From NCBI GenBank assembly GCA_037179335.1, contig JAKZHN010000010.1, forward strand, positions 7,870 to 71,869: DNA of 64,000 nt, written 5' to 3'. Shown piece by piece: positions 48,266 to 59,890 of this stretch. This DNA comes from Cyclaneusma minus. Taxonomy: Eukaryota > Ascomycota > Leotiomycetes > Marthamycetales > Marthamycetaceae. The position numbers and the translations under genes were made by a program. The stretch's first letter is position 1. Every line of letters starts with the position of its first letter. The notes beneath the pieces were generated by a model that had not been told where the DNA came from, did not search any database, and saw only the letters and a program-made list of their open reading frames with translations.

Positions 48266-51190
48266 ATTATTGCTATTTGCTAAGAAATTATTTATTAAAA
48301 TTAAATAAATATAAATAATTTAACTTTATAAATAGCTATTCTTTTTGAATTTAACGTCCGATTTATCTATTTAATAAATCTTCAAATTAAGCGCAAATTA
48401 TAAATTAAGCTATTTCTATTGAAAAATTTAATTATAAATAAAAAACCAGCGTCCGTTTGCCGGAATCCCGTTAAAGGGGTATTTTAATTAATTAAAAATA
48501 TTTAATATAATTTATATTATTTTTGAAAAAGCAGGAAGCTTTTTTAAAATTTCCGTATTTTTTAAATAGGCTTAAGCCGATGTATATTTTATTATTAAAG
48601 CTGCAAAGGCTATAATAATACAATATTATATAAAGCTAATAATATCCCTAATTTTATATTTTCTCAAATCTAAATCCTTTTAGGCTTTTCTTTGCCATAC
48701 TTTATTTTCTATTCCAAAATGCCTTCCCGCTATATAATTTCTTTCCATCTTTTTTTCTTTCCTATTTTTTTTAAAGCTCTTTAATTCCATAGCAGCTATT
48801 TGGCCTTAATTGCTAATTGTGTCCAATATTCTATATTATTATTTATAGCTTTTAAAACCGGATTAGCAAAGGTAAATTATTTTAGTATTTTTAAAAACAA
48901 TAATAATAATGGCATTTAAGCTTTTTCTAATAATAATTATATTTTAATAATTAATAAAGCAAAGTTTTTAATATAAAGGGCCTAAATTATAATAGTTATA
49001 TTAAATTAAAATATATTTGATTATTTAATGAAAATATCCGTATAGGTATTTAAATATATAGTTTGAAATTTTATACTTTGCTAAAAGAAAATCTAAATCC
49101 TTTTTTTTCTATTTTAAATTATATTGCTAAAAAATATTAAAAATTGGAAAAAGTATTGAGAAAACTAGAATAATTTAGCAATATTTTATTTCCATTACAA
49201 ATGTAAATACATTTTTAAATGGAATGAATTTTTTATATTTATTCCATTTTTCCTGCTATATATAATAAAATTAATTCTTGCCTGTTTAATTAATTATAAA
49301 TTGGTCTATATTAAAAAGTGGGCCTTTATTTTTATTTTTTTAATTAGCCAGAATTATAGCCAGTTTTAATTTTTTTAAAAAATCTAATTTAGCAGCCTTG
49401 TGTTATATTGCCAAGCAAATTTAATTATTAATTAACAAATCCGATAATAGCCTTTTAAATTATCTTTATTTATCTAACAATAGCAATTTCTGGCGGGCTA
49501 TTTTTTTAATAATTTTTTTAATTTTTCATAAATATGGCCTGATATTTTATATTATTTTCTAGCAATTAATAAATTTATATAAAAAAGAAAAAAGCGATTT
49601 TAATTTTAATTTTAAATACCCCTATTAGCAATTTACAAGCGCTATTTTATTTAATAATTAATAATTATAAATAGCTTAATTTAATAAAATTTTTACTATT
49701 ATGTTTTGATATATATATAATTAATATTTTATAAATTACAACCGCTTTTATTATTGCTATATATATTGTACAAGCTTTGTTTAATAATATTTTCTATACT
49801 AATTTTATAAATTTAAATATTGCTTAAAATTAGGCAAAAAAAAATATATAATTTATATTTAACGTAAAGCCTTTATTTAGACTTGGAATTTAATTAAAAG
49901 CCTAAAATGCGTATTTATATTTTTGGGATAATAATGCCATTATTAATTTAAATTTTATAATGCATATTTTTACGCCTCATTTGTGTAAAAAAATGCATAA
50001 ATTTATATTTTTAAAAAATAAAGATAGCTTTATATTTTATTGCCCAATTTAAAAAAAAAAATTCTTTTTTTAAAATCTATTTATTTGCAAAGATTAATTA
50101 GCTTTATTTTAATATATTAATATTATTATTAAAGCTTATAGCTATAATTAATTTATGTAACAAATTGCAAATGAAAAAAGAATTAACTTGAAAAAAACAA
50201 TTGAAAATTGAAAATTTTTGGGAAATGCCGGTATTAATGTCAAATATTTCTGAGTTTTTATTATTAATATTAAAAATAATCTTGCGATTTAATAAAAAGC
50301 TTTAAATTTATTTTTCAAACTGCGCTGGGATTGCTTCGCTATATAAAATATAAATTAATTTTCTATAAAACATATTATTAAAAGCTTTCAAAATACTAAA
50401 ATTAAAAACTAACGCTATTTATTATAAATTCCAATTCCAAATTTTATAGATTTGGCTAATCAATAATTTTAATATTGTATAAATGCTTTTTTTGCTTTTA
50501 TTCCCTATTTGCTAAAAAAAGAGTAAAAAATATTGCTTAATTAAAATAAATAATTTTTTAATTATTAGTTTTTTAAAATTCTTTTCCAAAATATTTAACA
50601 AAATTGTTAGTTTATAAATTGCAAATATAATATAATCTTTTTGCCTTGCTTTTAAAAAACAACTATATAAATTATTTTAAATTAATTAGGATAATAGCTC
50701 TATTTTAAGCAGATTATAAATAATTTTTAAATATACATTTTGGTTATTAATAATATAGCTTTTCAAATATAAAATAAAATACCGGATAATTTAGCAGCTT
50801 TATAGGGTTTTTATTTATAAAAAAAAATTAGTTTATATTTTTCCAATTATTTTCCGGAAATTCTAGAAAATATTAGTATTTTTTAAAATTTATTAAATTA
50901 AATAAAAATGGTAAAAGCTTTTTTTTTGAGACTTTTATAATTACTATAAAAATTGGTCGCTAAAAACAAAATTTAATATTATAATAATAGGAATTTTAAA
51001 AAATTAAAAAAAGCGTGGCTTTTTACTTTTACCTATTTCTTAAATTTTAAAAAAGGAATCCTGGGAGATTTTATAAAACAGGCTTTTTAAATAATTATTT
51101 TTATTCTATTATTTATTTTTTTGCTGGCGTTTTTAATTTTCTTATATATAAATAAATCCAAAAAAAGCTTTTTTCAAAAAGCTTTATATA
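48266..51190 (-). mobile_element. Probable LINE 3' portion, eroded
   Basis: This 2.9 kb lies downstream, on the minus strand, of the recognisable LINE endonuclease end and should contain the reverse transcriptase. I could not verify a reverse transcriptase motif: stops are dense, and a candidate GFV-N stretch near 49,450 is not convincing. A less mutated patch at about 48,445-48,480 (CGTCCGTTTGCCGGAATCCCG) is unexplained. Confidence 0.35.
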
Positions 51191-51583
51191 TTTAATTACT
51201 TAATTGCATTTGGGATTCCATTATATTTTGCGCTATTCTCTCGGCCTTGCTTATAAAATTGCTTTTGCTATTGCTAAATCAATTGCTTTTAGCAATTTAG
51301 AAATCCTATTATTAATATTGTTTTTAATATTAAATTCGGTGAAATTATTTATAAAATTCAAATGGTTTAAAAGCAGCTTTTTAAAAATTACCAAATTAAT
51401 TTCTTTCCATGCTTTTCTTAAAAGATAGGGAATTTAGAATATATAAGGCTTTAATTTAATTTCCATTAATAAATAATTGGAAAGAAAATCCAGATTTTGG
51501 CAAATTTCATAGTGTAATAATGTGTTTGCTATTTTTTGAATAAATAAAATCAAATTTATAACTTTTTTTGCTTTTTTAATATT
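51191..51583 (-). pseudogene. LINE (Tad1/I-like) endonuclease end and linker
   Basis: One minus-strand frame of 131 codons reads KKVINLILFIQKIAN, CQNLDFLSNYLLMEIKLKP, KAWKEINLVIFKKLLLN, AIDLAIAKAIL and WNPKC. It matches the end of an apurinic-type LINE endonuclease: the ST.IDLT strand (Asp now Asn) and the catalytic SDHLPI/M motif, here SNYLLM (Asp to Asn, His to Tyr, Pro to Leu). A K.W...NW..F segment and the A...A.P..RPS…W.P.C linker before reverse transcriptase follow. Every substitution is a single transition; stops are TAA/TAG at expected Gln or Trp positions. The 74-codon plus-strand frame here is a shadow. The upstream endonuclease core probably extends to about 52,400 but is not resolved. 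Confidence 0.7.
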
Positions 51584-52934
51584 AAATATAATTATATTTA
51601 AAAAAGTTAAAAGCCGGTATAAATATTGCTTTATAATAGCGATTAAAATATAAAAATATTTATATAAAGTAAATACTTTTACTAGGTTTTATAATAAATA
51701 ATAAAAATTAAGATTCCCTGTTATTAAAATATATTTTATTAATTATTTGGTGAAATCGGCTTCTAGAATAAAATAAAAAATTTATGATATTATTTTTATA
51801 TACTTTTAGGAAATTATAAGTATTATAAATTCGAAAATTAAAACAAATGGCTTTGGGGCTAAGATATATTAATAATATAAAATTTGCTAAAAAATAGCGG
51901 GCTTTTTAATTATTAATTGGGATTTTTAATTAATATAAATAAACATTTTAAAATAGCCTTTAAAAGGAAAACTAGTATAAAAATTATTAATATTAGGACT
52001 TTTAATTGCTTGTATATTTAAATTAATTCTTAATTTTTAAATAGCTAAAATTTGGAAATTTTTAATTAGATTTACCAAATTTAATATTGGGTTTATTATT
52101 TTTATTAATTTATATATATTATATTATAGTATTTAAAATACTTATTATATATTTATTTGAAATCTTTCAGCATTTTTCTATTTTTGCTAATATTTGTATT
52201 TTGCAGCTAAAATATTTATATATTTGCTATAAAAGCAATAGCCGTTAAAATTATTTAAAAGGCTTTAATTAATATTTGAAAACAATTGAAAACATTGGAA
52301 TTTTATAAATAAAAGCAAAAGAACAATGCATATTTGGGCGTTTTTCTATTTTATTCGAAATTAGCGGGAAACTTTTTTTTAATTTTTTTGCAAAAAAGCT
52401 TTTTTTATTAAATAATTAGCTAAAATAATATTTTAATTATATTTTCGCTATAAAATATAAACTTATTTTTAAAATACTGATATATTATTTTACATTGAAA
52501 TTTTAGGATTTTATATAAAAATAAAAAATATATAATTTGTGCATTTGCAATTAATATATTTTCGCGGTATTATTTTAAGGCATTTTTTAATATAATGAGC
52601 TTTTATATATTTGCCGTAAATTAAAATACTTTTAATATATATTTTTGCAATACAATTCTAATATTGGCAATTAAAATATTAAATGATTTTAAAATAAACT
52701 TCCAATAGCTTGCAAATTTTAGCTTTTAAATTTAATAGGATATGCATTTTAATAAATCTGTTGGCTTATTTTGCTAAAGCATATTTAATAATTAAAAAGC
52801 CGTGTTTTTTATTGTTATTCAATATTGTTTTTGGCTATATTGCTTAACTGTTTTTAATTTTAAATGGATTTTCCTATTATTTTTTAGAATCCGGTTTATT
52901 ATAATTAATTAATTTATTTTTAATAAAAATAGAT
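51584..52934. other. AT-rich DNA, presumably LINE 5' part
   Basis: The minus strand here should hold the rest of the LINE endonuclease and any ORF1, but no motif is readable. Nothing else was recognised. Confidence 0.35.
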
Positions 52935-55345
52935 TTTTAAATTTTCCTCTATAATTTAATAATGCTACTTTCGCCACCATTGGAGCTATAGATTTGAAAT
53001 TGAGTATTTGGATAAAACTATAATTAAAACCAGCAAATCCGTTTGAATTCTTAAAATTGTATTATTATTGCAATTGTTATTAATTTTCAAATTCGGGGCA
53101 AAAAAGAAAATTATTGCTATCACGTGACTTTTAAACTCGGGCCACCGCTTTTTTCGCTAAGCGTTTTAGCCACCTCCAGGGCTCGAATCCCCGCGCCGTC
53201 ACAATTACGCTTAAGTTTTGCATTACGCATAGCTTTAAATTAATAATATTGAAAAGAAATTAATAGTTAAATAATGATTAAATAATAATTAAATAATAAT
53301 AATAAATTTATTTATTTATTAATTTTCATTGTTATTTAGCTACTAAGGCCATGCGATGGTAATTAAGGTAATAAGTTAAGCAGGATTAAAAATTATAGAG
53401 ATGGCCAGGTCTTTTTTGGAGAAAACTTAGAATTACCTTTTTTGGATTAATTTTGTTTTCTTATTAACAGCGATGGAAATTCTTGGCTGTAAATAAACTA
53501 AGGGCCTGTAAAATTTCAATAGTGCTATAGTTTTAAATTTTGCTATTGCTAATGCTATAATTTGAAAATTTGAAAATTTGCCGGAGAGAATCCGGATTTT
53601 AGAATTATTTATATTTATATCATTTTCCCAAATTAGGTTTTTTTATTTAATTGAATTTATTTTATTTTAGCTAAAATTTTATTTTTTCCCGTTTTTTATC
53701 TTTTTGCTTTTGCTATTTTATATTCTACCAATTTTTGGTTCTTTTACAACCTATTGGTAATAATTAAATTGTTTTTACTCAAACGCAGCAAATAACTATA
53801 ATTATTTATTATTGGGCTTTAAAATTAATAATATATTGCTATTTTTTAAAAGAAAAATTAGAATAGGCCGATTTGCTTGGGGGCCAAATTTTATATATAG
53901 TGAATAAAGCTGTATTTTGGATTTTTTTTAAATAAAGCAAATAAATTTTAAAAATTGAAATTTTATAATTTTGAAATTTATAATTTAGTCTATTTGTTTT
54001 AATATTATATTAGGGTAATTTTAAACCAGTGCGCTATTTTGGAAATTTTAATTTTAAACTATAATTTCAATTAAACTTTAACCGTTTGATAATGGAATAA
54101 ATTATAGGGGTCTTTTTTTGGTTTTTGTTTATATTTAATATCCCGAATAGCCCAATTTAGAAAAGAGAATAATAAGTTTTAATACAGCGGCAATATTAAT
54201 TTATAATATTAAACATTGTAAATAAAAATTTGCTAAATTAGGGCTGGTTTAATTATAATTATTTTTTAAATATAAAGGCTGCTATATGCAAAGGTGATAT
54301 GTATATTTATAAAGCCGGCTATTTATTAAAGGCTAGCAAAAGGAAAATATATTATAATATAGATTTATAAACAAATTATTTGGCTTGGTATATTAATTAT
54401 TAATTGCAAAATTTTGGTTTTTTAACGGATATATATTAGCTATAGGATAAAGGCCGGCTGAAAAAGGGTATTTAAATATGGAAAATGCCGGCTATATAGC
54501 AAAGGCCGATTGAAAAGGAAATATTGGAAAATAAAAGGCCTATTAAAAGGGAATTTGGTATTTATTAATTACTAGTTAGCGTAGAAAATTTGGATTTTTG
54601 GCACTGGAATTAATATGCCGCTAATATTTATTAGCAGCGGCGAAAATATATAATAAAGGGAAAGAATAGTAAATTAAAGATTGCATAGTTTTTGGTTGGC
54701 TTTTAATTGGCTGGCGTATATACTAGTGCTATAAAAATAATTATTGCTGATAAAAATACCAATTGCTAGTATTGTGTATTTGTTAATTAAATTGAAAGTT
54801 TTGCATTTAAATTTTGCAATGCTATTATTGACGGATTTAATAAAAAGGGCAAGCAGATAATAATAATAGCTAAAAAAAAACTGGAAAACTATTAGAGACT
54901 ATTTAGGAGTGTTTTTAATATTTTGTTAAAATATGCATTGTTTTCATTGCAATCTTAAAATTGCGTAAATACGTGCTAGCAATATTTGTATTGGGAATTA
55001 TTAATTGCTTTAATTTTGAAATTTGCTATTATTATAATTAGAGGTCCGAAAACGCTTTAAAAAGCAGCGGCAGATCTTTGGAAAAAAGGAAAATTAATTG
55101 AAATAGGTCTAAAGGAGGTTGCTTTTAAAAACGCAATTTATTATAATATATATAAATGATAATAATAATTAAATAATTAAAATAATAAATTAAAATTAAA
55201 AATATTAATAATAATTGCAATTTTGATTCAATTAAAATGATTTTTAAAAAATAGGGCAAAGCTTAATTTAGCGTATAGGGAATCCGCCGAGAATTGCATC
55301 CATCTCGCTTGCGAGATGGTGCAGGTCTCGTATTTTATAAATAAA
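52935..55345 (+). mobile_element. Repeat family E, longest copy
   Basis: Modules in order: start block (52,935-53,100, CCTCTATAATT then ACTTTCGCCACCATTGG); tRNA-like block (53,120-53,210); short minisatellite (about 53,266-53,305); body (53,340-55,160) homologous to 2,491-4,470; and a palindromic end module (55,190-55,345) with CCATCTCGC-TT-GCGAGATGG at 55,304-55,323. Start, tRNA-like and end modules occur inverted in the shorter copy at 32,790-33,560. The body carries fragments such as KAAADLWKKGKLIEIGLKEV near 55,055, which are also present in copy 1, so a conserved protein once existed here; its family is not recognised. RIP damage is heavy in the body and light in the tRNA-like and end modules. 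Confidence 0.65.
53120..53210 (+). repeat. tRNA-like 3' half in family E (second copy)
   Basis: Reads GCTTTTTTCGCTAAGCG, then CCAGGGCTCGAATCCCCG, then CGCCGTCAC. It has the same arrangement as the minus-strand copy at 33,288-33,370, but the T-stem has a mismatch here. A CACGTGACTTTT word precedes it. It is not a complete tRNA gene. Confidence 0.5.
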
Positions 55346-57475
55346 AATAGGAAATAAGGCTTTTAAAAGCAAATTTTTGGAAAAAAGGAATTTAATTTAA
55401 TTATAGTTTTTAATTAAGGCTTGGGCTATTTTAATATTAAAAGCCTAAAATAATATTATATTGCTATTAAGTTTTTAAAGGCCTATAAAAATCCCGGAAT
55501 AGCCTAGTTTATTAAATTCGGAATTAATATAATTAATTATTTAAAAGGCTAATTGGGGGCGGAGGTTTTTATCCAGCTCCCTGTTTTTTTTTAATTTAAT
55601 AAACGGCCGGTTTTAATAATTATTTTTTTATGCCGGTAAAAGCTTTGGGGCGAAAAAGAAAAAAAACGCTTTAAAAAACTTAAATAAAAATCCAATTGGA
55701 TATGCTTAGAAAACTTCTAGCTGGTGTAAAAATATTAGAATATAATTTATATATTATTTTAATTATGGCAATATATATTTGCAAGGCAAATTTTTAAATA
55801 GATATTTCCCTAAACAAAAATAATAATAGTAAAGGTTTTAATAATATAAATAAAAGCCGGTAAAAACATAACGAAAGCTTTTGCGCCCTAGGCTATAAAA
55901 GCCATTAGCGCTTTTTAAAATACGCTAGCAAATGTTTTAAGGTTTTTTACCTTTTTAAAATATATATAAATATTGGAAATTAATGTTTTTAAAGCTATAA
56001 ACTTATTTTAATAATTGGTAATTAATTTAAATATAGCAAATATAAATTTTTTATTTATATTGATACCGCCGCCTTGCTTTTGCGATTGCGGCGGCAATAG
56101 CAATATTTTGGTTGCCTTGCATTATATAGCAATAAAATAAACCGGATAAAATAATTTAAATGGGCCTGGTTTTAAAAATTAATATTGCAATTTAGCCAAG
56201 AATTTATTTTAGCATGAGTGATATTGTTTTTGTTTTCTAAATAGCTATTTAAATAATTGAAAATGTTATAAATAATTTTCTTTTTATATATTTTAAATTA
56301 AAAAAGAATATAGCTTTATTTATAAATTGTTTTAAACCTTTAGGCCCCAAATGCCCGAATAATTTCCTATTTTCTTTTAGCGAAAGCTGCCTATATTGCT
56401 GCCCTAATTTATACTAGTTTTTATAGCTATTTTTTAATTAAAAAGCGCATTTATTTTATTGATTGGTATTTAATTTGCAATTGTAATAATGCTTATAATT
56501 TAAAAAGTCGGATAAAAAACACCTATAGAATTTAAAAGCACGCTAATATAGGATTTAGAAAAATTAATTGTTTTTTTAAAATTCAAATTAATAAGAAAAA
56601 CAACGTTTAAATATTTTAAATTATTAATTCCAATTATAATTATGAATGCAATAATTTAGCTATAGTTTATTTTATATTTAAAACATTAGCTTTTTTGGAA
56701 TAAATAATAAAATTAAAAGGAATTTGGCTATTGAAATTTCAATAAATCAAATTTTAGCTATTACTAAATAAAAGCATTTTATTATTTTTCTAATTTCTAA
56801 AGACCTTTATAATTTTTATGAAAAACTACAGATTTAAAAGCTGGCTGGAAAAACCATAATTTAATGGCTTTAATAAAAGCCTTAAAAATAAGGCTTTAAT
56901 TATATCATTAATATTAATTATAAAACAAATAAATTAATTAGACTTTTTTACATTTATTCCAATACTATTAAGAGTTTTAAAAAATACTATAATATAATTA
57001 TATTAAATTATTTTAATAAACCCAATAAATTGAATATACTATTTTTTGATTTTTATATAGCTTTTAATATTAGCAAAACTACCTTTTAAATTGCTTTTGC
57101 CTTTTTTAATAGGAAAGTTTTTGCAGATTATAATTAGGCTTTGAAATATTAAAAGGCCATATTTATTAAAAATAATATTTCCCTATTTTTTTATTTTTAT
57201 AAATAGGGAATTAGCTTTTATAAATGCTTTGGTAGCGCGCTTTATCAAAGTTTTTTATATTTTATAATATTAATATATAGATATAAATAGAATTGCTAAT
57301 TGCAAAAAGTATTTTATAAAATTTGTTTAAAAAGCTTATAATGCTTTTTAAATCGCCCGGATAATTTCTTTTGATTTAATTATTAAGGAAAACTATAATA
57401 AAACAATTAAGATCTTTTGCAAGACATATTTTTAGCCAATAATTGATTATATTATCAAAATTTGATTTATTTATT
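55346..57475. other. AT-rich DNA with a few GC-richer words
   Basis: An inverted repeat CCGCCGC … GCGGCGG lies near 56,069-56,096, and a purine-rich GGGGGCGGAGG near 55,556. On the minus strand about 56,410-56,230 stays open and reads YKLGQQYRQLSLKENRKLF then GHLGPKGLKQFINKAI. It looks like protein-coding remnant, but I do not recognise the family. Confidence 0.4.
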
Positions 57476-57610
57476 ATTACGGGGCTTCGAGCCCGAAAGC
57501 GGCCCTTCGAAAAAGGGTTCCTCCAAAAACGTTTATTTGTTATTTATTTATAAGCTCAAACCTTAAGCAACCGGTCGAGGGATTTAGCCAGCTATTTAAA
57601 ATAGCTATTT
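57476..57610. repeat. GC-richer island with two hairpins
   Basis: Two adjacent perfect stems are visible: GGGCT-TCG-AGCCC near 57,482 and CCCTT-CGAAA-AAGGG near 57,504. An ACCGGTCGAGGG word follows near 57,570. The first stem with its TTCGAG loop is reminiscent of a tRNA T-arm, but it has no partner arms. No other copy was found in the window. Confidence 0.35.
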
Positions 57611-57760
57611 CCCATCCCCTTTTAGCTTTTTAATCTTATTTATTTTCTTTTTATCCTTACGCCAATTTATATAATCTCTTTTAATATAGCCGTAATATTT
57701 AAATAAAACTCTATATTTCCCGCCCCGCCACTATTAATGGCCTTTTAAATTTAAATTCTG
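57611..57760 (-). pseudogene. Possible retroelement gag fragment (weak)
   Basis: The minus-strand frame reads RVLFKYYGYIKRDYINWRKD KKK. If Tyr replaces Cys and His by G-to-A or C-to-T changes, the part YGYIKRDY could be the second half of a CCHC zinc knuckle followed by a basic stretch. The first Cys pair does not fit well, so the call is tentative. Confidence 0.25.
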
Positions 57761-59710
57761 CTTTGCGCATTTTTAAGCTTTTTATGCGCTTTTTTGTAAT
57801 TCTTTTTCGCGAAGTTTTTAGCTTAATTTTAAATTCTGCGTATTGCAATTTTCAAGCGGTTTAAATTATCCTTTTTTTAAAATCACTTTAATTTTTCTTT
57901 TTAAAAGTTAATATCCATTTACGCTAATTGCGCAAATTTCCTAATTTTTATTATAATTAGAATAATTTAATTTTTAAAAACCAGCAATTCTAAAAATAAT
58001 AATATAGCTTTTTTAATTAAAACTAACGCGTATGCAAAGTTTTCTTTTAGCTTTAGAAATTTAATAAAGCCTATTAAAATAAAATAAAAACGCAAGATTT
58101 TCTTTTAATAATAATTTGCAATGCATTTTTTAATTTATAAAGCTAAAAACCGATATTCAAATTTAATTTCTTTTTAATACCTGAAACAAACTGCGCAATA
58201 TTAAACAAAAGCATAATTATTTAGCGTTAAAAAATAAATAATATAAGAAGCGCTATAAATTATTGCAAAACGCTTTTAAAAGAATTTAAATAATTACCAA
58301 TAAGCTTTAAAACAAATTTATAAATATTTTAATTATATATAGAAATGCCAAAAAAGTTAAATATAAAGCTTTTTGCAAGCTAAATATTATTAAAAACAAA
58401 TCTTAAATATGCAAAAACAAATTGCGTACTGCGGAAATCCTAATAAAACATCTAATTAATTAAATTACTTGTTTTTAAGCATATTTAAAAAGTAAAATAA
58501 ACCAGCTTTCTTTGGTTTGAAATTAGCTAAAATTACTATTTTTAACTAAAAAATTAATTTCGCTTTCATTAATTTAATTTAATTTTAATTTTTGCTATAT
58601 TAAATGCATTCTTTATTACTCGTTTTTAATAATATCTTTTTATTTATATTTTATTTATCCCAATTTAAAAGTAAATTTAAGGCTAATAAATAGCGTTTTT
58701 CCAATAAATTTAATAAAATCGCCTTAGTTTAAAATAATTTTAAAAGTATTATAATTAAGCAAATGCAGTTCTTTTTAAATATAATAATTCGAACTTTTGC
58801 ACTAATATTTTAAAAAATTGAACAAAAGATTTAAAACTTTTTATAGCGATTTTAAATATAATTTTAAAAAATTAAGTAAATTTTATATATTATGTTAAAA
58901 GAAAAATCAATTTTAATATTTTTTATATTAATTTCCAAATATTAGCGGTTTATTTAAATATATCAAATAAAATATTAATCAAGCAATTTTAATACACGGT
59001 TATTATAAAGCTTTAATTTTTTATTATAGGCTTCTATTTAAAAACCCTAGTTAAAGCAGCTATTTAATATTGGGAAATGGCTAAAAATAACGCTTAATTA
59101 TAATAAAAAAGAAATAGCCGTTTTGATTTTTAAAATTTACATTGCTATTTTTAAAATCCGTTGCTTTAAATTAAAGAAAAATACCCTCTTTTGCAAATGC
59201 TTTTCCAAATTTGGAAATCAAAGCATAGTTTTTATTTTATTTAGCGCTATTATTAGTTGCGATTTAAAATATTATAATTATAGTAAATATAGCTATATAT
59301 TAAAGCTTTGCTTTAATTTAAAATGTATTATTAATCACGCTATAAATTATAAAATAAACGGCGAAGCCAATAATAAATTAGCCGGTGAAAACAATATTAA
59401 AATTAATATTGCTAAAATATAAAGCGCTAAGCTTGCAGCAATTATAAATAGTATAAATATTTAAGGAAAAGCTTAATTATTAGCAAAATTATCCTTGGTA
59501 ATTTAATTTATTTGATTTTAATTTTTATTATTAATTTCTCAAATTAATTTCTTATAATTATAGATGTTTTTTATTTTATTTTTTATTTTTGGCATAATAT
59601 TATTTTTAATTATTTAAGCCCTAGTAAATCTAAAAGCTAATGCTGGGAATTTTATTAATTATAAAATTGCTACGCAATTTATTAAATATAAAAGTATTAA
59701 TTCCGCTAAA
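57761..59710. other. AT-rich DNA, no certain feature
   Basis: RIP-like sequence. The 99-codon plus-strand frame at 59,123-59,422 is the longest here. It has Cys, Lys and Asn-rich parts but no recognisable domain, so it is left unassigned. Confidence 0.4.
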
Positions 59711-59890
59711 TATCAGCCTTAGGCAGCACCGCCTTAGGCACGAACCATTTAATGGCTCGTGCACCGAAAAGCTGCAGGGGCTAAAAGGGCTTAGCGCCAA
59801 GGCTGGGAATGCCTTTATTCCTTTGCGCCAGCGCTATTTTTTTTAATTATAATTAATAGTATATTGGAAATCTTATATGCATATAATTTA
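59711..59890 (-). repeat. LTR-like repeat family B, copy 3
   Basis: On the minus strand this 180-bp copy begins TAAATTATATGCATATAAGA, which corresponds to TGAGTCACGTGCACGTGGGG of the 42-kb copy by transitions only. It then carries TTTCCAATATACTATTAATT, GCGCTGGCGC, GGCATTCCCAGCCTTGGCGC and TGGTTCGTGCC, ending GGCTGATA. The 5' third is RIP-mutated while the GC-rich core is preserved. It contains a duplicated CCTAAGGC. The 68-codon plus-strand frame here is a shadow. Confidence 0.6.

Noticed and set aside
51204..51428. 74-codon plus-strand frame
   Set aside because: It is the complement of the recognisable LINE endonuclease and linker on the minus strand.
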